NCBI GenBank assembly: GCA_037133755.1
Contig: JBAXNN010000001.1
Coordinates: forward strand, 253,029-317,028
DNA from: F1-60-MAGs149 sp037133755
GTDB lineage: Bacteria; Actinomycetota; Thermoleophilia; Gaiellales; F1-60-MAGs149
DNA length: 64,000 nucleotides
Direction: 5' to 3'
Part shown: piece by piece, positions 33,874 to 41,575 of the stretch
How the letters are laid out: the number at the start of each line of letters is the position of its first letter
Numbering within the stretch: the first letter of the stretch is position 1
The notes under the pieces: generated by a model
What the model was told of the DNA's origin: nothing
Seen by the model: the letters and a program-made list of their open reading frames with translations, nothing else
Database searches by the model: none
Position numbers and translations under genes: made by a program

Positions 33874-34857
33874 TCAGCCGTGCCGTTGCTCGATCCGCAG
33901 CGTGCTCGTTCCGAGCATGATCTCGTCGCCTTCACCGACCGTTGCGCTCTTTACGCGGCGGCCATTGACCGTCGTGCCATTGGTCGAATCGAGGTCGCGG
34001 AGCATGAACCCATCGGCGCTGCGACCGATTTCGGCATGGCGCCGCGAGACGTTGCCGTCGGCGAGCGGTACGTCGCAGTCCTTGCTGCGACCGATCACCA
34101 GCGCGGTGTCACCGAAGGGCACGACGCCGCCAGGCCAGACCAGCACCCACTGCGCGACCGGCGCCGGCGGCGGCGGGGGCGGGGTGACGACGGTCTCGGC
34201 AGCGGCGGGTTCCGGCACGGCGGCGACGGGCACGACCGGCGCAACCGGTGCGACCGGCGCGACGGGGGCCTCCTCGATGGCGAACGGATCGACCGTGACC
34301 GGCGGCACGGGCACGACCGGTGCCACGGGTGCCACGGGCGGGGCCGGCGGTGCCGGCGGGGCCGGCGGGGCGACGGGCGGCGGGGGCGGCGTCGCGGCAA
34401 CGGCAGCCGCGGGTGCCGCGGGCTCGCCGGAGAACTCCTCTGGGAGGCGCACGCCCGGCGGCGGTGCATCGGGCGCCATCGGCGGCGGCGTCTCTTCCAT
34501 CTCTGCGGCAATGCCGAACGTGCCGACATCAAGCTCGTCGGCGGTCTCGATCATCACGCGGGCGCGGTTGGGCAGCGAGTAGCCCTCGCGGCGCGCGTGC
34601 TCGGTCAGGTAGCCGGCCAGTTCGGTGCGCAGGCGCGCCTCGTAGGCGACGAACTGCTCACGATCCTCGGGCGCCAGATAGACGGTGTAGGCGTTGGGGA
34701 CGTAGACGGTCTGCACGGAGATGACCTTGTTGTCGTCCATCTCCTTGGCCAGTTTGCGGGCCAGTTCGACGGGCTGGACGTTGGACTTGAAGGTACGGCC
34801 AATGCCGCCTTCGAAGACCCCTTCCAGCTTGCTCTCGATCCGTCGAAGAAACCCCAT
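33874..34857 (-). CDS. fhaA: FhaA: DUF3662 plus FHA domain, phosphopeptide-binding regulator
   Basis: The protein has 327 residues. An N-terminal DUF3662 domain (about 1-120: LRRIESKLEGVFEGGIGRTF, VELARKLAKEMDD) and a long Pro/Ala/Val-rich linker precede a C-terminal FHA domain with VIGRSKDCDVPL, SRRHAEIG and LDSTNGTTVNG. The 7-residue upstream extension was rejected because ATG 34857 has a good GAGGGAAG Shine-Dalgarno. Mycobacterial FhaA binds phosphorylated MviN pseudokinase and restrains peptidoglycan synthesis; the pseudokinase at 24932 is the natural candidate partner here (inference). Confidence 0.93.
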   Translation of the reverse strand: MGFLRRIESKLEGVFEGGIGRTFKSNVQPVELARKLAKEMDDNKVISVQTVYVPNAYTVYLAPEDREQFVAYEARLRTELAGYLTEHARREGYSLPNRARVMIETADELDVGTFGIAAEMEETPPPMAPDAPPPGVRLPEEFSGEPAAPAAAVAATPPPPPVAPPAPPAPPAPPVAPVAPVVPVPPVTVDPFAIEEAPVAPVAPVAPVVPVAAVPEPAAAETVVTPPPPPPAPVAQWVLVWPGGVVPFGDTALVIGRSKDCDVPLADGNVSRRHAEIGRSADGFMLRDLDSTNGTTVNGRRVKSATVGEGDEIMLGTSTLRIEQRHG

Positions 34858-34867
34858 TGCACTTCCC

Positions 34868-36709
34868 TCAGTTGGCATTCACAGCCGCAGCGGAAGCCGC
34901 TTCAGGCCGCCGCGCGCGGATGAGAATCACTATACCCGCCGCCCCTGCGCCCATCACGGTCGCGAGCGGGGCGACGAGGGTGCCACTGAGGGCAATGCCG
35001 ATCGCGAAGGTGGCCAGCGTGCCGATGCCCAGCCACAGCCCGGCCGCCGTCAGCAGCGCGCGGCCGCGTGCCGCGAGGACGGCGGGGGCGGTCACTGCGA
35101 GGGTGGCCCACAGCACGGCAAGGAGCAGCGGACCGAAGCCGATCGCGGCGGCAACCGTGCCTGCGGTGACGATCACGTCGTCCGACGCCGCAATGCGGGT
35201 TCCGAGCGTGGCCAGATCGAGCGCGGGCGTGAGCGGCGAGCCGAACCCGCTCAGACCCAGCACGACCGTCATCGTGAGGGCGCCGGCCGCACCCAGCGCG
35301 CCGCGCACCCACACGCGTGGCGAGGCGCCACACAGCAGCGGATAGAGCGCCCACGCGAAACAGACGGTGACAAGCGGTGCGAGCAAGGGCAGGAGCGCGC
35401 GCCGGCCATCGCGCAGCATCAGGATCATCCAAATGCCCAGCAGGATGGCGGCAGGAGGCACCAGGCCGAACGCGAGATTGCCGAGCAGCGGCAGCGCGGC
35501 GGCAAGCACGAGTCCGGCACCGAGCCACGGCAGGCGCAGCGCCACGATCGCGGCGAGAATGCCAATGGCGACGGGCCAGCCGGTCGGATAGAACGGCAGC
35601 GACCCGAGCAGCACGGTTCCGGCGACGCCGGTCAGGGCAGACGGCGTGTAGGGCTGTGCACGCTCGAGCAGCGTGGTCAGCTGCTGCTCGACGGCCATGC
35701 GCTGATCCGTGGAGCGACCGTGCGACCGGGCGTGGCTCTCGCTCTGGCTGGCATGGTCGTGCCGGTCCGGCACGGCGCGCAGCCAGCGCTTGCGGAGGTT
35801 GACGCGGGGATCGGGGCGGGGAACCTCGATCGACGGATCCATGTCGGCCTGACCGCGCTCCATGGCAATCGCGCCGCGGAGCAGGGCATCGCGCAACTGG
35901 CCTGGCAGCGGGCGGCGCTGGTTATCCGGATCGAGCGCGCGGTCGATCATCTTGGTCGCGACGCTCGGCAGGTCGGGCCGGTCGTTCTGCAGCGAGAGGC
36001 GCAGCTTCTTGTGCTTCTCCGCGAGCTCGACCGGATTCTTCGAGCGGTAGGGATTGCGACGCGTCAGCGCCTCGTAGGCGACGAGTGCGGACGACCACAC
36101 GTCGGTCGAGCCGGTCGTCATGTCGCCACGCACCTGCTCGGGCGACATGTAGGAGAGCGTGCCGAGCAGGCTCTCGTCGACGGTCGCGTCAGGGTGATCG
36201 ATCTGGGCGATGCCGAAGTCGGTCAGCTTGAGGATCCCGTCCTCGCGCAGCAGGATGTTGCCCGGCTTGACGTCGCGGTGGATGACGGACTTGCTGTGCG
36301 CGTGCTCGAGGGCATCGCAGACCGCCGCGACGGCGCGCAGGATCTCGGACTCCTCGAGGCGCTTCTCCTTGAGGACGTCGGACAGGTCGTTGCCGCGCAC
36401 GAGCTCGAAGGCCACGTAGATGTAGTCATCGTCTTCGGCACTGCCGCGCATCTTCACGATCGCGCCGTGATCGAGCGTGCCGGCGCACTGCATCTCGCGG
36501 CGCGCGCGCTTGCGGAGCTTCTCCTGGGCAGGGATCGCCTTGAGGGCAATCAGCTCGCCGGTCTGCAGATCCTCGGCCTCGAAAACGGTCGCACTCCCGC
36601 CGACACCGATGGTTTCGATGATCCGAAAACGATCGGCGACGATGCCTTCGGGGTACAGCGGCGGGACTGCGCGCGTGCGCGACGTGCTCCTCAGCGGATG
36701 GACGCTCAC
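34868..36709 (-). CDS. Ser/Thr protein kinase with polytopic C-terminal membrane domain
   Basis: The protein has 613 residues. The kinase domain (about 25-290) is complete, with GVGGSATV, IALKAI, VIHRDVKPGNIL and DFGIAQ. A charged His/Ser-rich linker (HDHASQSESHARSH) follows, then about 220 residues of hydrophobic helices, eight or more. There is no extracellular sensor domain, so the signal may come from within the membrane. It is the first gene of the operon, ten nt before fhaA. The start is the least certain here: GTG 36709 fits the domain, but the frame is open upstream and no good -10 spacing is seen. Confidence 0.85.
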   Translation of the reverse strand: MSVHPLRSTSRTRAVPPLYPEGIVADRFRIIETIGVGGSATVFEAEDLQTGELIALKAIPAQEKLRKRARREMQCAGTLDHGAIVKMRGSAEDDDYIYVAFELVRGNDLSDVLKEKRLEESEILRAVAAVCDALEHAHSKSVIHRDVKPGNILLREDGILKLTDFGIAQIDHPDATVDESLLGTLSYMSPEQVRGDMTTGSTDVWSSALVAYEALTRRNPYRSKNPVELAEKHKKLRLSLQNDRPDLPSVATKMIDRALDPDNQRRPLPGQLRDALLRGAIAMERGQADMDPSIEVPRPDPRVNLRKRWLRAVPDRHDHASQSESHARSHGRSTDQRMAVEQQLTTLLERAQPYTPSALTGVAGTVLLGSLPFYPTGWPVAIGILAAIVALRLPWLGAGLVLAAALPLLGNLAFGLVPPAAILLGIWMILMLRDGRRALLPLLAPLVTVCFAWALYPLLCGASPRVWVRGALGAAGALTMTVVLGLSGFGSPLTPALDLATLGTRIAASDDVIVTAGTVAAAIGFGPLLLAVLWATLAVTAPAVLAARGRALLTAAGLWLGIGTLATFAIGIALSGTLVAPLATVMGAGAAGIVILIRARRPEAASAAAVNAN

Positions 36710-36742
36710 CGTGTCTGACCGTCGTTCCCAGCAGGAACGGGT

Positions 36743-36748
36743 GATAAT
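36743..36748 (+). promoter_or_regulatory. Extended -10 (TGATAAT)
   Basis: GATAAT preceded by T-G is the best conventional -10 in the window. Transcription would start near 36755 and give a leader of about 35 nt for the gene at 36791. It is divergent from the kinase/fha/pknB operon. Confidence 0.5.
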
Positions 36749-36790
36749 GTGGCGAAATGCGGAGGCTGCACGGCTCTCCGTACGCCATCT

Positions 36791-38002
36791 ATGCCAGCTT
36801 TCCTTTCCTTCTTCGACGACGACTACGAACTCGACGAGGCTCCGCCGTCGCGCAGCGCGCGCAAGCGGCCCTCGATGCCGAGCGCACCCAAGGGCAAGGG
36901 TCCCCAGCGCCTCCTCGTCCTCGTCATCGGCATCCTGATCGTTCTCGTTGCCGGCTACTTCCTCGTGCAGCGCTGTCAGCGCGACCGTGAAGTCTCGGCG
37001 TACCAGAGCTACGTCTCCCAGTCGAACGAGGTCGCGAAGGCCTCGGGCACGGTCGGGTCCGAGTTCTCCGCGGCGATCCTGACCGCCGGCCAGACGCCGG
37101 ATGGCCTCGACAAGTCGCTCACGCGCGAGATCCAGTCGCAGCAGCAGATTGCGAAGAACGCCGCCGACCTGAGCGCGCCCGACGGCGTCAGCGCATACAA
37201 GCCGTTCCTCGTGCAGTCGATGCAGTACCGCGTGAGCGGCCTGCAGGGACTGCAGAAGGCATTGCGCGACGCCTTCAATTCGGCGGGCACGACCGGCCAG
37301 GTGCCGCTCGAGCAGTCTGCCGCGGTGGCCGCCACGTTCCAGCGCCTGATCGCCTCCGACGTCGTCTACTCCGACTCGTACCAGGAGCCGGTCAAGCAGG
37401 TGCTCGCGCAGAAGTCGATCAACGCGACGGTCGAGGACTCCCAGTTCGTCGATCCCAAGCTGATCGAATTCGCCGCACCGCAGCGCATGCAGTCGATCCT
37501 GAACGCGCTGCTCGGCGGCGTCCCGGTCGACGGCGGCGGTACGGCGGTGACGACGACCGACGCCAACGGCAACGTCGTCACGAGCACCGAGAGCGCGGCG
37601 ACCGACACCACGGGTGCGCTGCACGGCACGACGCTGATCAGCACGCTGTTCAACCCGGGTGGCACGCAGCTCGATCCGGCTTCGGTCAACGAGGTCGACA
37701 GCGCAAACGACATGTCACTCGCCATCACCGTGCAGAACTCCGGTGACGCCACCGAGGTCTCCGTCAAGGTCAACGTCGTCCTGCGCGCCAAGGGCATGGA
37801 CGACCGCACGCTGCCGACGGGTGAGATCACGACGCTGGATCCGGGTGCCCAGGGCACCGTCGAGATTCCGTTCGGCCTGTCCGACATCGTCTTCGACAGC
37901 GTGGTCACCGCCAAGGTGACGGTCGAGAAGGTGCCGGGCGAGCAGAACATCGACAACAACATCGGCGTCTACCAGATCCAGTTCCGCCTGAAGCCCGCGT
38001 AG
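36791..38002 (+). CDS. Single-pass membrane-anchored extracytoplasmic protein, hypothetical
   Basis: From MPAFLSFFDDDYELDEAPP the protein has 403 residues. An acidic then basic cytoplasmic N-terminus leads to one membrane helix (about 42-60), a helical region rich in Gln and Ser, a flexible Thr-rich segment (TTTDANGNVVTSTE), and a CARDB-like beta domain (ITVQNSGDATEVSVKVNVVL, LDPGAQGTVEIPF). I recognise no named family. A GTG at 36749 in the same frame would be too close to the -10. It is divergent from the kinase operon and followed 13 nt later by the DUF4446 gene. Confidence 0.65.
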   Translation: MPAFLSFFDDDYELDEAPPSRSARKRPSMPSAPKGKGPQRLLVLVIGILIVLVAGYFLVQRCQRDREVSAYQSYVSQSNEVAKASGTVGSEFSAAILTAGQTPDGLDKSLTREIQSQQQIAKNAADLSAPDGVSAYKPFLVQSMQYRVSGLQGLQKALRDAFNSAGTTGQVPLEQSAAVAATFQRLIASDVVYSDSYQEPVKQVLAQKSINATVEDSQFVDPKLIEFAAPQRMQSILNALLGGVPVDGGGTAVTTTDANGNVVTSTESAATDTTGALHGTTLISTLFNPGGTQLDPASVNEVDSANDMSLAITVQNSGDATEVSVKVNVVLRAKGMDDRTLPTGEITTLDPGAQGTVEIPFGLSDIVFDSVVTAKVTVEKVPGEQNIDNNIGVYQIQFRLKPA

Positions 38003-38015
38003 GGACGAGCCGGCC

Positions 38016-38504
38016 GTGACCACGGAGCTGCAGGGCACGGTGGCGCTCGTCGTCGCGATCGGTGGTGTAGTGCTCGCGGTCATCGCCATGGTGCTCGCGC
38101 TCCGGATGCTGCAATGGTCGAACCGTCTGCGACGGGCCGAGCAGGCGCTGCTGGACGGCGAGCCCGTCGATCTCGTCGAGTTCGCGGTCGGCATGCAGGC
38201 CCGCATGGAACGCCTCGAGCATGACGAGGCGCGGCTGCGCGACGAGGTCGTGTCGGCGCTTGGCGCACTCGACGTGCTCTTGCGCCGCCGCTCGATCGTG
38301 CGCTTCGACGCCAACGAGGATGAGGAGGGTCGGCGCTCGACCTCGCTCGCCTTGCTTGATCGGCATGGCTCGGGCATCGTGATCAGCGCGGTACACGCGG
38401 GCAGCTCGACGAGCGTGTTCGTCAAGGACGTGCTGCGGGGCGGGGCGGGCTCGCTCGAGCTGACGCCCGAAGAGCTGCGTGCCGTCCAGCACGCCCTTCG
38501 CTGA
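38016..38504 (+). CDS. DUF4446 family protein
   Basis: The 162-residue protein has one N-terminal membrane helix (about 8-30), a coiled-coil-like charged stretch (MQARMERLEHDEARLRDEV) and a C-terminal domain with IVRFDANEDEEG, STSLALLDRHGSGIVISAVH and a YPLS-like LELTPEELRAV. That C-terminal pattern is typical of DUF4446. The function is unknown. It follows the upstream gene by 13 nt and is probably co-transcribed. Confidence 0.8.
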   Translation: MTTELQGTVALVVAIGGVVLAVIAMVLALRMLQWSNRLRRAEQALLDGEPVDLVEFAVGMQARMERLEHDEARLRDEVVSALGALDVLLRRRSIVRFDANEDEEGRRSTSLALLDRHGSGIVISAVHAGSSTSVFVKDVLRGGAGSLELTPEELRAVQHALR

Positions 38505-38547
38505 GCGTCGATCGCGGCGATCCGGTGAACAGCGGGGGATCAGGGAG

Positions 38548-38553
38548 TACCCT
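38548..38553 (+). promoter_or_regulatory. -10 hexamer TACCCT, 6 nt before ATG (leaderless)
   Basis: TACCCT, CGGCGC, then the ATG at 38560. It determines the HNH-protein start against 27 codons of open frame upstream. Confidence 0.6.
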
Positions 38554-38559
38554 CGGCGC

Positions 38560-39108
38560 ATGGCCGGATCGGTGCTCGTGCTGAACGCGACGTATGAACC
38601 CCTCAACGTGACGAGTCTGTGGCGAGCCTGCAGCTTGATTCTTTCTCGTAAAGCCGAGGTGCTGGAGGCGGACCCCGAGCGCGAGATCCGCTCACCGTCG
38701 ACCACCCTGCCGCACCCGATTGTGATCCGTCTCGTGGCGTACGTCCGCGTGCCGCACTTCACGTCGCGGCGCATCACCCGGCGCGCCCTCTTCGCCCGCG
38801 ATACGCACGCGTGCCAGTACTGCGGCAGTCGCACCCGTCTGACGCTCGATCACGTGGTGCCACGTTCGCGCGGTGGTGGGTCGAGCTGGGACAACGTCGT
38901 GACGGCCTGCGCGCCCTGCAACCTGCGCAAGAGCGACCGCTTGCCGCACGAGGCCGGGATGCCGCTGCGCCGACTGCCCCGCGCACCCCATCCCGATCTG
39001 TACCTAACCCTCGGCACGCGCTCGATTCCCGCCGGCTGGTACCCGTATCTCCCGGCTCGCGCACTGGCGTTCGCCGAGGACACCGCCGAGTTGCCCTTCG
39101 CTGCTTGA
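38560..39108 (+). CDS. HNH endonuclease-domain protein
   Basis: From MAGSVLVLNATYEPLNVTS the protein has 182 residues. The HNH core has CQYCG, LTLDHVVPRSRGGGSSWDN and CAPCNLRKSDR, so both zinc CxxC pairs and the catalytic His-Asn-type residues are present. This type (VLVLNATYEPL start) is widely conserved as a single chromosomal gene in Actinomycetota and is not tied to restriction modules. Its substrate is unknown. Confidence 0.88.
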   Translation: MAGSVLVLNATYEPLNVTSLWRACSLILSRKAEVLEADPEREIRSPSTTLPHPIVIRLVAYVRVPHFTSRRITRRALFARDTHACQYCGSRTRLTLDHVVPRSRGGGSSWDNVVTACAPCNLRKSDRLPHEAGMPLRRLPRAPHPDLYLTLGTRSIPAGWYPYLPARALAFAEDTAELPFAA

Positions 39109-39155
39109 GCGCAGGGACGGTCCGCGCACAGGTGCTACCGTCGCCACCGGTCGGC

Positions 39156-40658
39156 ATGAGCGAACCTGAGACCCCATCCACCTCCCGTGCAGCCCGGCAT
39201 CTCGGCCTGCTGTCGGAGACCGTCGAGGCCGTCACGAGCTCGTTGGATCTCGCCGAGGTGACGGATGCCGTGGCCGTTGCCGTGGCGCGGGCCTTTGGGA
39301 CCGATGCCTGCTTCGTGTACGCCTACGACGAGACGACGAATGATCTCGTGCTGCAGGCGGTCCACGGGACCCACGTGGAGGCAACGGCCGGGCCGCCACG
39401 CATGCAGGTCGGTGAGGGATTGACGGGCTGGGCGGCGGAGACCCGCGAGCCCGTCTCGATCGCGGCCGAGGCCCATCTCGATGCGCGTTTCAAGGAGTTT
39501 CCGAATCTGCCGGAGCGGCGCTTCCAGTCACTGCTCGCCGTGCCGATCCTCGATCGCCGCGAGCGTCTGGCCGGCGCGATGAACGTCCGTACCGTTGAGC
39601 CGCGCGAGTACCACCCTGACGAGATCGAGCTGCTCGAGACAATCGCACGGCAGGTCGCGCAGGCCATCGAGAACGCGCGACTCTACGAGCGCTCGCAGCG
39701 TCGCGTGGCAGAGCTCGAGGCGCTCGGCAGCATCTCGCAGGCGGTGGCCGAGTCGCTCTACCTCGAGGAAGCGCTCGCGCATATCGCGGAGGCTGCTGCG
39801 AAGGCCGCGCATGCCGAGGTCTGCGCGCTGATCGTCGACGGTCCGGAGGGCACCGCCCTGGCGAGCCGCTCCACGACGGACGGTCCGACCGATGATGAGT
39901 TGGTCGCCCTTTCGGAGATGGCACCGCTCGATGCCGATGGCGTCTTCGCGCTGCCGCTGCTGTGGAAGGCGCGCCGTGTCGGTGCGCTCGTGGTGATCAC
40001 GCCCGGCCGGCGGCCGTTCACGAACGAGGAGCGAATCCTGTTGCGCTCGGTCGCCAACCAGGCGGCCACCGCGGTCGAGTCGAGCCGCGGCGTGATGCGC
40101 GGCATCGTCGCCCAGGAGATCCACCACCGCGTCAAGAACAACCTGCAGACCGTCGCCTCGCTCCTGCGGCTGCGTGCCAGCGGCGCCGATCCCCAGCGCG
40201 CACTCGCGGACTCCGTCGATCGCATCCTCTCGATCGCCGAGGTGCACGACCTGCTGACCGCGAGCCGTGAGGGCGATGTCGATCTGAGCGATCTGATCCG
40301 TCGCGTCTCGGCGATGCTCGGGCATGGCCTGGGCACGCCGGCAGCCGCCGAGGAGATCGCGCACGTCGAGGTACCGGGCGATACCGCGACCGCCGTAGCG
40401 TTGATCTTCTCCGAGCTATACGCCAATGCGCATGAGCATGGCGGTGGCGACGTGCATGTCTCTCTGCAGGAGTCCGCGGGGACGATCGAACTCGTCGTTG
40501 CCGATGCGGGCCCGGGTCTGCCGGCGGGCTTCACGCCGGAGCAATCACTGGGGCTCAAGATCGCACGGGCCCTTGCAGCCGACCAACTGCGGGGTGAGCT
40601 GGTGCTCGAGGAGGGCTCGCCGGGTGTGCGTGCGCGGCTGACGTGGAGTCGGGCATGA
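39156..40658 (+). CDS. pdtaS: GAF-domain sensor histidine kinase, PdtaS-like (HisKA_2)
   Basis: The protein has 500 residues. Two GAF domains (about 25-170 and 185-310) precede the HisKA_2 dimerisation helix with phosphoacceptor His in EIHHRVKNNLQTVASLLRLR (about 325) and a short HATPase with FSELYANAHEHGG and DAGPGLPAGF. There is no membrane segment, so it senses a cytosolic signal. The ATG at 39156 lies 14 nt after TACCGT (39136-39141), implying a leader of only about 7 nt. It overlaps the ANTAR regulator by ATGA, as expected for PdtaS-PdtaR. Confidence 0.9.
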   Translation: MSEPETPSTSRAARHLGLLSETVEAVTSSLDLAEVTDAVAVAVARAFGTDACFVYAYDETTNDLVLQAVHGTHVEATAGPPRMQVGEGLTGWAAETREPVSIAAEAHLDARFKEFPNLPERRFQSLLAVPILDRRERLAGAMNVRTVEPREYHPDEIELLETIARQVAQAIENARLYERSQRRVAELEALGSISQAVAESLYLEEALAHIAEAAAKAAHAEVCALIVDGPEGTALASRSTTDGPTDDELVALSEMAPLDADGVFALPLLWKARRVGALVVITPGRRPFTNEERILLRSVANQAATAVESSRGVMRGIVAQEIHHRVKNNLQTVASLLRLRASGADPQRALADSVDRILSIAEVHDLLTASREGDVDLSDLIRRVSAMLGHGLGTPAAAEEIAHVEVPGDTATAVALIFSELYANAHEHGGGDVHVSLQESAGTIELVVADAGPGLPAGFTPEQSLGLKIARALAADQLRGELVLEEGSPGVRARLTWSRA

Positions 40659-41230
40659 GGATCCTGATCGCCGAGGACGAGACGATCATCCGCCTCGACG
40701 TGCGCACGCTGCTCGAGAAGGCGGGCCATGAGGTCGTCGCCGAGGCCCGCGATGGCCAGGAGGCCGTGGCACTGGCGGAGGAGCACGACCCCGAGTTGAT
40801 CGTGATGGACGTGCGTATGCCGCACATGGATGGCATCGAGGCGGCACGGCAGATCACCGATCGCAAGCCCGTCCCGATCGTGATGCTGACGGCCTACGCC
40901 GAACAAGATCTTGTGACGCGCGCCTCCGAAGCCGGCGCCTTCGCCTATCTGGTCAAGCCGTTTCGTGAGGTCGACCTCTTGCCGGCGCTCGACACGGCGC
41001 GCGCCCGCTTCGAGGAGCTGTCGGCGCTGCGCGATGAGGCGGCCGACCTCGCCGAGGCCCTCGCCTCCCGCAAGGCCGTCGAGCGCGCCAAGGGGATCCT
41101 GATGCAGAAGGACGGCATCGACGAGGCCGAGGCCTTCCGCCGCATCCGCGCTGCGAGCCAGAAGACGGGCCGCACGATGCGTGTCGTCGCCGAGGCGCTG
41201 ATCGCCACCTTTGACGAGTCGCCGCAGTGA
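40655..41230 (+). CDS. pdtaR: ANTAR-domain response regulator, PdtaR-like
   Basis: The protein has 191 residues. The receiver domain (1-120) has the acidic pocket IAEDE, phosphoacceptor Asp in LIVMDVRMP, Thr in MLTAY and Lys in VKPF. The C-terminal ANTAR RNA-binding domain (about 130-188) has RKAVERAKGILMQKDGIDEAEAFRRI. ANTAR regulators bind paired hairpins in leaders to prevent termination. The start is MRILIAEDE at the ATGA overlap, not the GTG 12 nt earlier. Confidence 0.94.
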   Translation: MRILIAEDETIIRLDVRTLLEKAGHEVVAEARDGQEAVALAEEHDPELIVMDVRMPHMDGIEAARQITDRKPVPIVMLTAYAEQDLVTRASEAGAFAYLVKPFREVDLLPALDTARARFEELSALRDEAADLAEALASRKAVERAKGILMQKDGIDEAEAFRRIRAASQKTGRTMRVVAEALIATFDESPQ

Positions 41231-41520
41231 GCGTCTCGCCCGACGTTGTCGAGCGCAAGGGCACGGGGAGTGACACCAACCTCGGGCCGCCGTGGCGCGT
41301 GATCGTCCTGAACGACGACCACAACACGTTCGAGGGTGTGGCGCGCTCGCTCGCTGCGGTCCTCCCCGGCGTGGACTACGCCAAGGGCATGGCCTTCGCC
41401 AACCGCATCCACAAGTCGGGCCAGGCGATCGTCTGGACGGGGCATCAGGAGCTGGCCGAGCTGTATCACGAGCAGCTGGGCGAGCGCGGCCTGACGATGG
41501 CCCCGCTCGAGCAGGCCTAG
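41227..41520 (+). CDS. clpS: ATP-dependent Clp protease adaptor ClpS
   Basis: The 97-residue protein has PWRVIVLNDDHNTFEGV and the later GMAFANRIHKSGQAIVWTG, the ClpS fold with its acidic N-degron pocket. ClpS hands N-end-rule substrates to the ClpC/ClpA unfoldase. It overlaps the ANTAR regulator (GTGA), so PdtaS, PdtaR and ClpS form a coupled three-gene unit, which is unusual. No clp ATPase or protease gene is in the window. Confidence 0.92.
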   Translation: MSVSPDVVERKGTGSDTNLGPPWRVIVLNDDHNTFEGVARSLAAVLPGVDYAKGMAFANRIHKSGQAIVWTGHQELAELYHEQLGERGLTMAPLEQA

Positions 41521-41563
41521 CCCCGCCCGGAGAGGGTCGGTAGAAATAACGGCCCTGTGGCGG

Positions 41564-41569
41564 TACATT
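41564..41569 (+). promoter_or_regulatory. -10 hexamer TACATT, 6 nt before GTG (leaderless)
   Basis: TACATT, AGACAG, then the GTG at 41576. Confidence 0.6.
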
Positions 41570-41575
41570 AGACAG

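Noticed and set aside
34858..34878. Upstream ATG for fhaA (adds seven residues)
   Set aside because: It overlaps the end of the kinase gene and lacks a Shine-Dalgarno, whereas ATG 34857 has GAGGGAAG at good spacing.
32440..34923. Long plus-strand open frame opposite the PP2C, fhaB and fhaA genes
   Set aside because: The opposite strand carries clear PP2C and FHA motifs with correct start overlaps; the plus frame has low-complexity composition only.
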